Part shown: in pieces, positions 1 through 5,800 of the stretch
Numbering within the stretch: the first letter of the stretch is position 1
How the letters are laid out: every line of letters begins with the position of its first letter
The notes under the pieces: generated by a model
Databases searched by the model: none
Seen by the model: only the letters and a program-made list of their open reading frames with translations
What the model was told of the DNA's origin: nothing
Program-made: the position numbers and the translations under genes
Assembly (NCBI GenBank): GCA_047620505.1
Contig: JBLHKS010000266.1
Coordinates: forward strand, 1-9,051
Direction: 5' to 3'
DNA length: 9,051 bases
From: JBLHKS01 sp047620505
Lineage (GTDB): Bacteria; Verrucomicrobiota; Verrucomicrobiia; Verrucomicrobiales; DEV007

Positions 1-31
1 CCCCGAAAATCCCTGAAGTGATCTCGCACAG

Positions 32-108
32 TGGTCGGGCTGAGAGGATTCGAACCTCCGACCTCCTCGTCCCGAACGAGGCGCGCTACCAAGCTGCGCT
101 ACAGCCCG
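32..108 (-). tRNA. tRNA-Pro, anticodon CGG, with encoded CCA end
   Basis: Read on the minus strand the segment folds into a full cloverleaf. The acceptor stem is CGGGCTG/CAGCCCG, the D stem GCGC/GCGC with a GGT-type loop, the anticodon stem CCTCG/CGAGG with loop TTCGGGA, and a five-base variable loop follows. The T arm is GGAGG-TTCGAAT-CCTCT, whose first pair is a G-T wobble. The anticodon CGG (plus positions 72-74) reads the proline codon CCG. The discriminator is A and the next three bases are CCA, so the 3' end is genome-encoded. Total length with CCA is 77. It is transcribed away from the SDR gene. No T-rich terminator is visible in the 31 bases between the 3' end and the window edge. Confidence 0.97.
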
Positions 109-129
109 CTTTTGTCTTCCACAGGGGCC

Positions 130-160
130 AGCATAAAAACACTGATTTGCGCTTAGTCAA
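130..160 (-). promoter_or_regulatory. Candidate sigma70-type promoter of the tRNA-Pro gene
   Basis: On the minus strand TTGACT (plus 155-160) is a five-of-six match to the -35 consensus. TATGCT (plus 130-135) is a possible -10 element after a 19-base, rather long spacer. The alternative TTTTAT (plus 133-138) would give a 16-base spacer. The -10 element lies about 21 bases before the mature tRNA 5' end, which would leave a short leader removed by RNase P. Consensus match only. Confidence 0.45.
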
Positions 161-181
161 CTGTGATGCTCGGGTGCCGTG

Positions 182-964
182 ATGAACATTCTCGATCGAT
201 TTTCACTGCGCGGGAAGACCGCTTTCATTTCAGGCGGCAGCCGCGGTCTGGGGCGCGAAATGGCGCTGGCACTGGCCGATGCGGGGGCAGATCTGATCCT
301 GGCCGGGCGGTCTGCGGACAGTCTGGATTCGACAGCTGCGGAAATCCGAGATCTCGGCCGAAATGCGGCGACGCTCGTTGCTGACTTCGGCGATCCAGAT
401 GCTTGCGAGGCTGTCTGCGTCGATGCGCTCGAAAACCACGGGCCGATCGACATTCTGATTAACAATGTTGGCGGCCGTTTGATCGACACGCCGACCCAGC
501 AGCTGCTGGTGACGGATTGGAAACGAATTCTCGATCTGAACCTGACCAGCGTGTTCGTCAGCACCAAAATCATCGGCGGCGCGATGGTCGAGCGGGGCAG
601 GGGAGGCCGGGTCATCAATGTTGCTTCGATCTCCGGGATGATCGCGAATCGCGGGATCGGTGGCCGCAGCTACGAGACGGCGAAATCGGCCGTGATCGGC
701 TTCACGCGCGCTACCGCAGCCGACTGGGCTCCGCATGGCGTGACGGTCAACGCGATCTGCCCTGGCGGGTTCATGACGGAGCCGAATCAGCGCTGGGCGC
801 GGGAGAATCCGGAGGTGATTCGCGAGTTCGAATCGCAGATCCCGATGGGCAAGTTTGGTGAGCCGGAAGACCTCGGTCCGCTCGCGGTCTACCTCGCAAG
901 CGAAGCCTCGCGCTACATGACGGGCGCATCGCTGGTGATCGATGGCGGCTACACATTGTGGTGA
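182..964 (+). CDS. SDR-family NAD(P)-dependent oxidoreductase
   Basis: A classical short-chain dehydrogenase/reductase that would reduce or oxidise a carbonyl/hydroxyl substrate in the cytoplasm; the substrate cannot be read from the sequence. Numbering from a GTG at 179, one codon before the ATG at 182, the Rossmann glycine motif GGSRGLG is at residues 19-25. NNVG (95-98) stands where most members have NNAG. The catalytic tetrad fits N121, S152, Y165 and K169 (YETAK). The CPGG turn is at 194-197 and the family-typical end TGASLVIDGGYTLW is present. R22 and R44 after the first and second strands favour NADP(H). The length of 260 residues is normal and the gene is intact. General resemblance is to gluconate 5-dehydrogenase and FabG-like enzymes. 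Neither start has a clear ribosome binding site; I prefer the ATG. It is divergent from the tRNA and 73 bases from the next gene, so its operon status is unclear. Confidence 0.95.
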   Translation: MNILDRFSLRGKTAFISGGSRGLGREMALALADAGADLILAGRSADSLDSTAAEIRDLGRNAATLVADFGDPDACEAVCVDALENHGPIDILINNVGGRLIDTPTQQLLVTDWKRILDLNLTSVFVSTKIIGGAMVERGRGGRVINVASISGMIANRGIGGRSYETAKSAVIGFTRATAADWAPHGVTVNAICPGGFMTEPNQRWARENPEVIREFESQIPMGKFGEPEDLGPLAVYLASEASRYMTGASLVIDGGYTLW

Positions 965-981
965 GAATCGGCTGGATTTTC

Positions 982-1010
982 TTGCCAGGTGAGGTCGAGT
1001 TGTGCAGGAT
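982..1010 (+). promoter_or_regulatory. Weak candidate promoter for the prepilin-like gene
   Basis: TTGCCA (982-987) matches five of six bases of the -35 consensus. A 17-base spacer follows, then CAGGAT (1005-1010), which matches only three of six -10 bases. Transcription would begin about 20 bases before the ATG at 1038. It is the best pair in this 73-base gap but could be chance. Confidence 0.2.
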
Positions 1011-1037
1011 CTGAACAGCTGAACAAAAACGTATCTC

Positions 1038-1727
1038 ATGACCAAAACCAAACACTCTCGGACCGGCGGCTTTTCAATGATCGCCGTGATGATCCTGATC
1101 ACTTTTATCGCGATTGTCGCGGCGGTTGCGTTTCCGGCGTTGAACAAAATGACCGAGAAAGCTCGTATCTCAAAGGACGTGCATCATCAGAGTCAAATCC
1201 TGAAAATGCTTAAGCTCTTTGGCATGGACAACGATGGGGGTTATCCAACGTTTGATTTCGATTCCGGAGATGACGTCCGGTATACGAATTCGACCGACGT
1301 CTTCAATCATTTGATGTACGAGGTCGATATCCAAGAGGAATCTATCTTTTACGTTAAAGGCAATCCTACAAAGCCTTCGCCTCCGAACGGTGATGGAATG
1401 CTCACGAAGAACGAAAACAGCTATTCTTATGTTGCAGGTCAGACTGATTCTATGTCCGGCAGGTCGCCGCTAATTGCGGACGAAATGGACGAGCCCGGCG
1501 TCTACGGAGCAAATCATCCGTGGCTGCGTCAGGGCCAGGCCGTCGTTGGATTTCTCGGTGGTGAAGTAAAAATCATGGAGCTGACTGGGATTTATCCGGG
1601 AGCTACCGTGAAAGGTCTTCCGGTACACGGAATCGACGATATTTTCGAGATGGGGATCAAGGACGAAGAAGGTCGAGTCAGCGGCGGCTATCTCGCGGTT
1701 GATCCTTCAAATATTCTGAATCCCTAA
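1038..1727 (+). CDS. Type IV prepilin-like / pseudopilin protein with degenerate H-x-DG-type C-terminus
   Basis: The 229-residue product starts with a short basic leader ending RTGG and then FSMIAVMILITFIAIVAAV, a hydrophobic helix of the kind cut and N-methylated by prepilin peptidase. Cleavage would fall after G11, leaving F12 as residue +1. The usual glutamate at +5 is alanine (A16), and the leader is otherwise normal. The globular part contains GANHPWLRQGQAVVGFLGG (residues 157-175), which aligns by eye with the NHG..GNVLFADGHV signature of verrucomicrobial/planctomycetal processing-associated pilins. Here the spacing after the histidine is longer and DG has become GG. The protein would sit in the inner membrane or a pseudopilus. 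No secretion ATPase, peptidase or other pilin genes are in the window, so it is an orphan here. Four 60-base lines inside the gene (1201-1440) contain 107/240 G+C (45%), lower than sampled neighbouring genes. No strong ribosome binding site precedes the ATG. Confidence 0.82.
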   Translation: MTKTKHSRTGGFSMIAVMILITFIAIVAAVAFPALNKMTEKARISKDVHHQSQILKMLKLFGMDNDGGYPTFDFDSGDDVRYTNSTDVFNHLMYEVDIQEESIFYVKGNPTKPSPPNGDGMLTKNENSYSYVAGQTDSMSGRSPLIADEMDEPGVYGANHPWLRQGQAVVGFLGGEVKIMELTGIYPGATVKGLPVHGIDDIFEMGIKDEEGRVSGGYLAVDPSNILNP

Positions 1728-1747
1728 GGGTTTGGAGCGCTGCAGTT

Positions 1748-1782
1748 CTCGTCCTTGACGAGCAGGATCCAGGCGATAGTTT
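1748..1782 (+). promoter_or_regulatory. Small hairpin and weak promoter-like elements before the copper-protein gene
   Basis: CTCGTC (1748-1753) and GACGAG (1757-1762) form a perfect six-base stem with a three-base loop. No T-run follows, so it is not a standard intrinsic terminator of the prepilin gene. Overlapping it, TTGACG (1755-1760) is a five-of-six -35 match with TAGTTT (1777-1782) sixteen bases further as a poor -10. These are the only signals I see in the 84-base gap 1728-1811. Confidence 0.2.
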
Positions 1783-1811
1783 CGCGGCCCACAATCCGTG
1801 TGTCCCGCGAA

Positions 1812-3488
1812 ATGAATCCGAAATTCCTGATCCTGTCCACCTTGTTAAGCGTCGCCTGCGTGGCGAGCGCCGAGCCGCCTGAATGGTCCGGCAGTCCCGA
1901 TTATTCGATCGAGATCAAGACCCTGCTGGGGCAGATGAAATACAACATCCCTGAGTTCGAAGTCGAGCCAGGGGCGCGGATCAAACTCACGCTGAATAAC
2001 GACGACGATCTCCAGCACAACTTGATCGTTCTGGGCGTGGATCCAAAGGACAAGGACGGCTTTCAGTTCGCGACCGAAGTGTGGTTGTTAGGGGAAAAAG
2101 GCCTCGAACTCGGCTGGGTTCCGCCGGATTCCAAGCGCGTCATCGCGGCCAGCAAGTTGCTCGACCCGCACGCAAAGGAGGACATTTATTTTCAGCTGCC
2201 GGAAGTGCCGGGCGACTACCCGTTTGTCTGCACCGTCCCGGGTCACACGCTGACGATGAAGGGAAAAATCAAGGTCCGCCCGAACAAGCAGCTGCTGACC
2301 GGGCTGAAGTATGCGGTTTACAAAGGTAGCTGGAAGAAGCTCCCTGATTTCTCCAGCCTCAAGCCGGAATCAGAGGGTGAATTGCCGAAGGGTTTGATCG
2401 ATCTCGACGTTGCAAAGGTGAAGGGCAGTTTCGGCATGGTTTTCCACGGCCAACTGGAAATTCCAAAGACGGCCGACTACGAATTCGAGTTTGCGAGTGA
2501 CGACGGAGGTCAGCTGATTGTCGACGGCGAAAACGAGATTATCGACGACGGAATTCACCCTGCCCGAGTCAAAAAGAAGAAGCTCAAGCTGGAAGAGGGA
2601 CTGCACACGATCGAGGTCCGTTACTTCGAAGGCGGTGGGCAGAAGGCACTCTCGCTCGCGGTGAAGTCGGGCGCGATTGGAGGAAAAATCGCGCTGAGTT
2701 CCAAGGTCATCGGTGGCGGACGGAACGCGCCGAAAGCCGCGCCGACTCCGATCCCGCTGCTTCCGGAAAACCCGGGCGAAGCCGTGATGTATCGGAATTT
2801 CATCGACGGCTCGAATCCGCGCGGAATCGCGGTTGGTTACCCGGGCGGTGTCAACATTTGCTGGGATGCCGATCTGCTGAACGTCGTGATGATCTGGCGT
2901 GGCGGGTTCATGGACGCGAGCCGGCATTGGAACGGACGCGGCCAGGGAAATCAGCCTCCAGCGGGCTTCGACGTCGGCAAACCTGCGGTCGGTTTTCCGC
3001 TTCAAGTGATCGAATCCAGCGAAGAGCCCTGGCAGAAAGAATTCAAAGGCGATTTCAAATACGACAAAGACAACCCGGTCTCGAAGTCGGAGAAAAAATA
3101 CGTCGAGAACCACCCGGATTACAAATTTATCGGTTACCGACTTGATGAGAAGCGTTTCCCGACCTTCCGCTACGAATTCCAGAAACTGAAAGTCGAAGAC
3201 CGCTCCGCGCCGAAAGAATCCGAGGCTGGGATCGAAGGAATCGAGCGCATGATCGTGATCACCGGCTCAGCAGCTGCTGGGACGCATTTCCGGATCGCGG
3301 AAAACGGAACGCTGGGTGAAGACGGCTGGTTCGACACTGGCGGCCCGACGAAGATCAAGTGCAAAGGCGCGATCGTCCGCGAGTGGGGCGACAAACGCGA
3401 GCTGGTCGTTCCGATCTCTGGCGAAACGACGATCACGGTTCAGTATTCGTGGAAGACGAAGATCGGCGGGAAGGTCAGCGCTAACTAA
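1812..3488 (+). CDS. Secreted azurin/auracyanin-type copper protein with PA14 domain and PVC C-terminal domain
   Basis: The frame stays open upstream to a TTG at 1755, but the ATG at 1812 opens directly into a signal peptide (MNPKFLILSTLLSVACVASA, cut before E21), so I choose it; the product is 558 residues. Residues 29-156 form a cupredoxin. H69 lies in LQHNLIV, and C140, H145 and M149 in CTVPGHTLTMKG have the C-x4-H-x3-M spacing of azurin/auracyanin, giving a complete type 1 copper site. Residues 164-288 look like a PA14 module, with YEFEFASDDGGQLIVDG and a GLHTIEVRYFEGGG strand pair; PA14 domains often bind carbohydrate. Residues 325-553 form a further domain rich in W, G and aromatics (MYRNFIDGSNPRGIAVGYPG near its start) that I recall only from PVC secreted proteins and cannot name. 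There is no CxxCH, hence no covalent haem. The likely role is periplasmic electron transfer linked to a bound polymer or sugar. The next gene starts 26 bases downstream, so the two are probably cotranscribed. The domain calls are firm; the physiological role is inference. Confidence 0.9.
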   Translation: MNPKFLILSTLLSVACVASAEPPEWSGSPDYSIEIKTLLGQMKYNIPEFEVEPGARIKLTLNNDDDLQHNLIVLGVDPKDKDGFQFATEVWLLGEKGLELGWVPPDSKRVIAASKLLDPHAKEDIYFQLPEVPGDYPFVCTVPGHTLTMKGKIKVRPNKQLLTGLKYAVYKGSWKKLPDFSSLKPESEGELPKGLIDLDVAKVKGSFGMVFHGQLEIPKTADYEFEFASDDGGQLIVDGENEIIDDGIHPARVKKKKLKLEEGLHTIEVRYFEGGGQKALSLAVKSGAIGGKIALSSKVIGGGRNAPKAAPTPIPLLPENPGEAVMYRNFIDGSNPRGIAVGYPGGVNICWDADLLNVVMIWRGGFMDASRHWNGRGQGNQPPAGFDVGKPAVGFPLQVIESSEEPWQKEFKGDFKYDKDNPVSKSEKKYVENHPDYKFIGYRLDEKRFPTFRYEFQKLKVEDRSAPKESEAGIEGIERMIVITGSAAAGTHFRIAENGTLGEDGWFDTGGPTKIKCKGAIVREWGDKRELVVPISGETTITVQYSWKTKIGGKVSAN

Positions 3489-3514
3489 GACCTCCAACTA
3501 ACTTTCCTGACAAA

Positions 3515-4993
3515 ATGAAAAACATTCTCTGCGAAAATCTGCGCCTTAGCGCCCTCTGCGTTTTCATCTCCGGTCTCGCCTTCGCTCAAGAAGCGCCAAC
3601 GGAATCAGACTACTACGAAATCACCACCTTCGAATCCCCGGAAGGCTCCGTCGTCGAAGTCGGCGCGATCGATTTCATGGGTGGCGAAAAAGTGATCTTC
3701 ACGACCCGCCGCGGCGAAATCTGGACCGTCGACAACGCCTTCTCCTACCCGGAAAAGGAAGCCAAATGGAAACTCTACGCTCGCTACCAGCACGAGCCGC
3801 TCGGCATCGCCGTCAAAGACGATTGGGTTTACATCACGCAACGCCCTGACGTCACCAAAATGAAGGACGAGGACGGCGATGGCCGCGCTGACATTTTCGA
3901 GATCGTCGCCCAACCCTGGGGCATTACCGGCGACTATCACGAATACGCCTTCGGCACTCGTTTCGACAAAGACGACAACATCTGGAATGTCCTCTGCCTC
4001 ACTGGCTCGTTCACCAGCAACACGAAGTACCGTGGCTGGATCATCCGCGTCAACGCAGACGGAACCGTCACCCCGACCGTCTGTGGTGTGCGTTCACCTG
4101 GCGGCATCGGCTTCGGTCCGGGCGGCGAAGTTTTCTATACCGATAACCAGGGAGCGTGGAACGGTTCCAGCTCACTTAAGCACGCCAAAATTGGCTCTTT
4201 CCAGGGCAACCCGAACGGTAACGCTTGGTTCCAGAAAACCGACGCAATCGCTGAGCCGCCCTACCCGCCAACGACCGAAGGCAGCCGCACTGTGATCGAA
4301 CGCGAAAACATCCCGACCTACGTTCCGCCCGCGATCATGCTGCCGCACGGCAAAGTCGGGCAGTCGCCGACCGGGATGATCCTCGATGAATCCGGCGGCA
4401 AATTCGGCCCGTTCGAAGGCCAACTCTTCGTCGCCGAGCAAACCTATTCGAATATCCAGCGCTGTTTCCTTGAAGAGGTTAACGGCGTTTACCAAGGCGT
4501 TGTTTTTCCGTTCCTCAGCGGTTTTAAGAGCGGCAACATCGGTATCAACATGAAGGACGGCGTCGTTTTCACCGGCGGCTCGAATCGGGGTTGGGGAGCG
4601 CGCGGCGGGCAGGCCTTCAACTTCGAACGCGTCAACTGGACTGGCAAAATTCCCTTCGAAGTTCATGAAATGCGCGCCAAGCCAGACGGCTTTGAGCTGA
4701 CGTTTACCCAACCGGTCGACAAAGTCACCGCGTCGGCCGCCGAGAGCTATTCGATGCGCGCTTTCACCTACATTTATCAAAAAGGCTACGGCTCGCCCGA
4801 GGTCGATGAAGTTAAACCGTCGATCACCGTCGCCAGCGTCAGCGAAGACGGCAAAACCGTCCGGCTGAAGGTCGATTCCCTGACGAAAGGTCATGTCCAC
4901 GAGCTCCATCTCGATGGCGTGAAGAACGAAGCCGGCCAGCAGCTGCTGCACCCGGTCGGCTACTACACACTGAACGAAATTCCGGCGAAGTAG
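3515..4993 (+). CDS. Secreted PVC-type glucose/sorbosone dehydrogenase-like beta-propeller protein
   Basis: The 492-residue product begins with a basic n-region and hydrophobic stretch ending LAFA, so signal peptidase cleavage before Q25 is expected. The mature protein has propeller-like blade strands. PLGIAVKDDWVYITQRPDV (95-113) is followed by DEDGDGRAD (118-126), a calcium-loop-like insert typical of PVC membrane-bound-dehydrogenase-type proteins. VRSPGGIGFGPGGEVFYTD (192-210) corresponds to the RNPxG blade motif of soluble glucose/L-sorbosone dehydrogenases. After the propeller, residues from about 378 on (WTGKIPFEVHEMRAKPDGFE onward) form an Ig/fibronectin-like tail ending HELHLDGVKNEAGQ and YYTLNEIP. 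It has no cytochrome c motif, although related PVC proteins often carry one fused, so electrons might pass to the copper protein encoded just upstream. Cofactor (PQQ or none), substrate and even catalytic activity are unproven. The stop codon is one base from the stop of the convergent Uma2 gene. Confidence 0.88.
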   Translation: MKNILCENLRLSALCVFISGLAFAQEAPTESDYYEITTFESPEGSVVEVGAIDFMGGEKVIFTTRRGEIWTVDNAFSYPEKEAKWKLYARYQHEPLGIAVKDDWVYITQRPDVTKMKDEDGDGRADIFEIVAQPWGITGDYHEYAFGTRFDKDDNIWNVLCLTGSFTSNTKYRGWIIRVNADGTVTPTVCGVRSPGGIGFGPGGEVFYTDNQGAWNGSSSLKHAKIGSFQGNPNGNAWFQKTDAIAEPPYPPTTEGSRTVIERENIPTYVPPAIMLPHGKVGQSPTGMILDESGGKFGPFEGQLFVAEQTYSNIQRCFLEEVNGVYQGVVFPFLSGFKSGNIGINMKDGVVFTGGSNRGWGARGGQAFNFERVNWTGKIPFEVHEMRAKPDGFELTFTQPVDKVTASAAESYSMRAFTYIYQKGYGSPEVDEVKPSITVASVSEDGKTVRLKVDSLTKGHVHELHLDGVKNEAGQQLLHPVGYYTLNEIPAK

Positions 4994-4994
4994 C

Positions 4995-5543
4995 TCAACT
5001 GAGTTCGATCGTCTGGGGGAAATCCTGACAAAGCGCTGATTTTTCGGCGGGTTTGTCAGGATCGGTCTTGAGATAAAAACTCATCGCCCCTTCCAAATCG
5101 CAGAACCAGACCTCGTCCGCTCCAGCGGCAAAATAGAGGCCCTTTTTCTCCTGCATTTCAGACATCCGGTTTCGCGGAGAGAAAACCTCGATGCAGATTT
5201 CTGGAGCGATCGCTGTGCAGATCGATTCCGGATTTTGATCAAGCCTTTCCTTTGAAATCCAGACTACGTCCGCGGCCGTCACGCTGTCGGAAGTGGAAAT
5301 CGGGCACTCAACAATCGCGCGCCCCAATCCGATCAGTGTTTGCAGGAGAAATGAGATTCGAGTCTGTCTCGATCCGTGAGTCATGGAGGCGGGCGGCATC
5401 ATGATGACATTTCCGTGGCGATCAGTTTCGATCTTGTTCGGTAGCTTTTGAACGTCTGAATCCTCGGAGAGTTCATCCCAGCGCTCCAGGTTAAACGCGT
5501 GCTGATCCTTCCGTAGCGGGAGCTGGATCACAAAAGTTTCCAT
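4995..5543 (-). CDS. Uma2-family (DUF820) PD-(D/E)xK-fold putative endonuclease
   Basis: At 182 residues this is the normal size for the Uma2 family, a widespread, often multicopy family with a restriction-endonuclease-like fold. IETDRHGNVIMMPPASMTHG (38-57) is the family's N-terminal signature. ADVVWIS (91-97) supplies the acidic residue D92, PEICIEVFSP (114-123) supplies E119, and EKKGLYFAAGADEVW (132-146) supplies the lysine (K133/K134). The PD-(D/E)xK-type residues therefore appear intact. Biological function is not established for the family; proposals include nuclease and mobile-element or defence-related roles. The gene stands alone on its strand, tail to tail with the propeller gene. 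An in-frame TAA stands four codons before the chosen ATG, which supports that start. No clear ribosome binding site is seen. Confidence 0.9.
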   Translation of the reverse strand: METFVIQLPLRKDQHAFNLERWDELSEDSDVQKLPNKIETDRHGNVIMMPPASMTHGSRQTRISFLLQTLIGLGRAIVECPISTSDSVTAADVVWISKERLDQNPESICTAIAPEICIEVFSPRNRMSEMQEKKGLYFAAGADEVWFCDLEGAMSFYLKTDPDKPAEKSALCQDFPQTIELS

Positions 5544-5683
5544 GGCCTCAGTTTAGCAGGTGTTTCAAAAACAGAAAAGCCTTCGTTTCCAGATTCACGT
5601 ATCGGCATCGGATGGTATTGCCAGAACGCGTCTCCTTCGTCGGTCTTAATGCTAGGAACACCGCCGTCATGTTGCCCAACGCC
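5528..5683 (-). other. Open but unrecognised frame in the intergenic region, possible gene relic
   Basis: Between the Uma2 start and the hairpin, one minus-strand frame is open for about 50 codons and ends at a TGA inside the Uma2 gene (5528-5530). It reads protein-like text such as EGDAFWQYHPMPIRESGNEG. It has one internal ATG (5606-5608) but no supporting ribosome binding site, and I recognise no family. Chance openness in a GC-rich stretch is equally possible. Apart from this and the long inverted repeat, I see nothing else in 5544-5800. Confidence 0.15.
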
Positions 5684-5792
5684 CGTAGACCCGGATCTCC
5701 GTATCCGGCGCGGCGCTAAGCCGCCATTTCAAACGACCGGCCCGATGAAACGCGGCCTGGCGCCGCGCCGGATACGGAGATCCGGTTCTACG
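5684..5792. repeat. Long inverted repeat / hairpin element (REP- or MITE-like)
   Basis: Left arm 5684-5716 and right arm 5760-5792 are reverse complements over 33 bases with a single mismatch (5690 versus 5786). Inside, 5720-5724 pairs with 5752-5756 (GCCGC/GCGGC), and TTTC (5727-5730) can pair with GAAA (5747-5750), so nearly the whole 109 bases can fold into one rod. Each outer arm also contains its own small palindrome, CCGGAT-N6-ATCCGG, so two short hairpins could form instead of one long one. The element starts eight bases after the stop codon of the large secreted-protein gene read on the minus strand. No T-run follows on either side, so it is not a canonical intrinsic terminator. It could still block 3' exonucleases or act as a Rho-independent-like barrier. 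No flanking direct repeat is evident and no transposase is present in the window. Confidence 0.9.
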
Positions 5793-5800
5793 ACACGTCC

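Noticed and set aside
230..1147. Minus-strand open frame of 305 codons opposite the SDR gene
   Set aside because: It is antisense to a clear SDR with intact catalytic motifs, its translation is arginine-rich and low in recognisable motifs, and it runs across the gene boundary; a GC-rich shadow frame.
1755..1811. Extension of the copper-protein gene to an upstream TTG start
   Set aside because: The extra 19 residues would precede a textbook signal peptide starting at the ATG at 1812, so the longer form is unlikely.
1840..1860. Lipoprotein box at C15 of the copper protein
   Set aside because: The residue at -3 is serine instead of Leu/Val/Ile, and an ASA signal peptidase I site follows directly.
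2370..3113. Minus-strand open frame of 247 codons opposite the copper/PA14 gene
   Set aside because: The plus strand carries recognisable domains here; the antisense translation shows no family signature.
3863..3895. DEDGDGRAD in the propeller protein as an unusual EF-hand
   Set aside because: I recall this calcium-loop-like insert as typical of PVC propeller dehydrogenase-like proteins, so it supports the family call and is not a novelty.
4172..4951. Minus-strand open frame of 259 codons opposite the propeller gene
   Set aside because: Shadow of the sense gene; no signal peptide or motif, and the sense strand has clear propeller motifs.
5684..5792. Long inverted repeat as an intrinsic terminator
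   Set aside because: The stem is far longer than usual and no T-rich run follows on either strand; listed as a repeat element instead.
5684..5792. CRISPR-like array
   Set aside because: There are only two arms in opposite orientation and no regularly spaced direct repeats.
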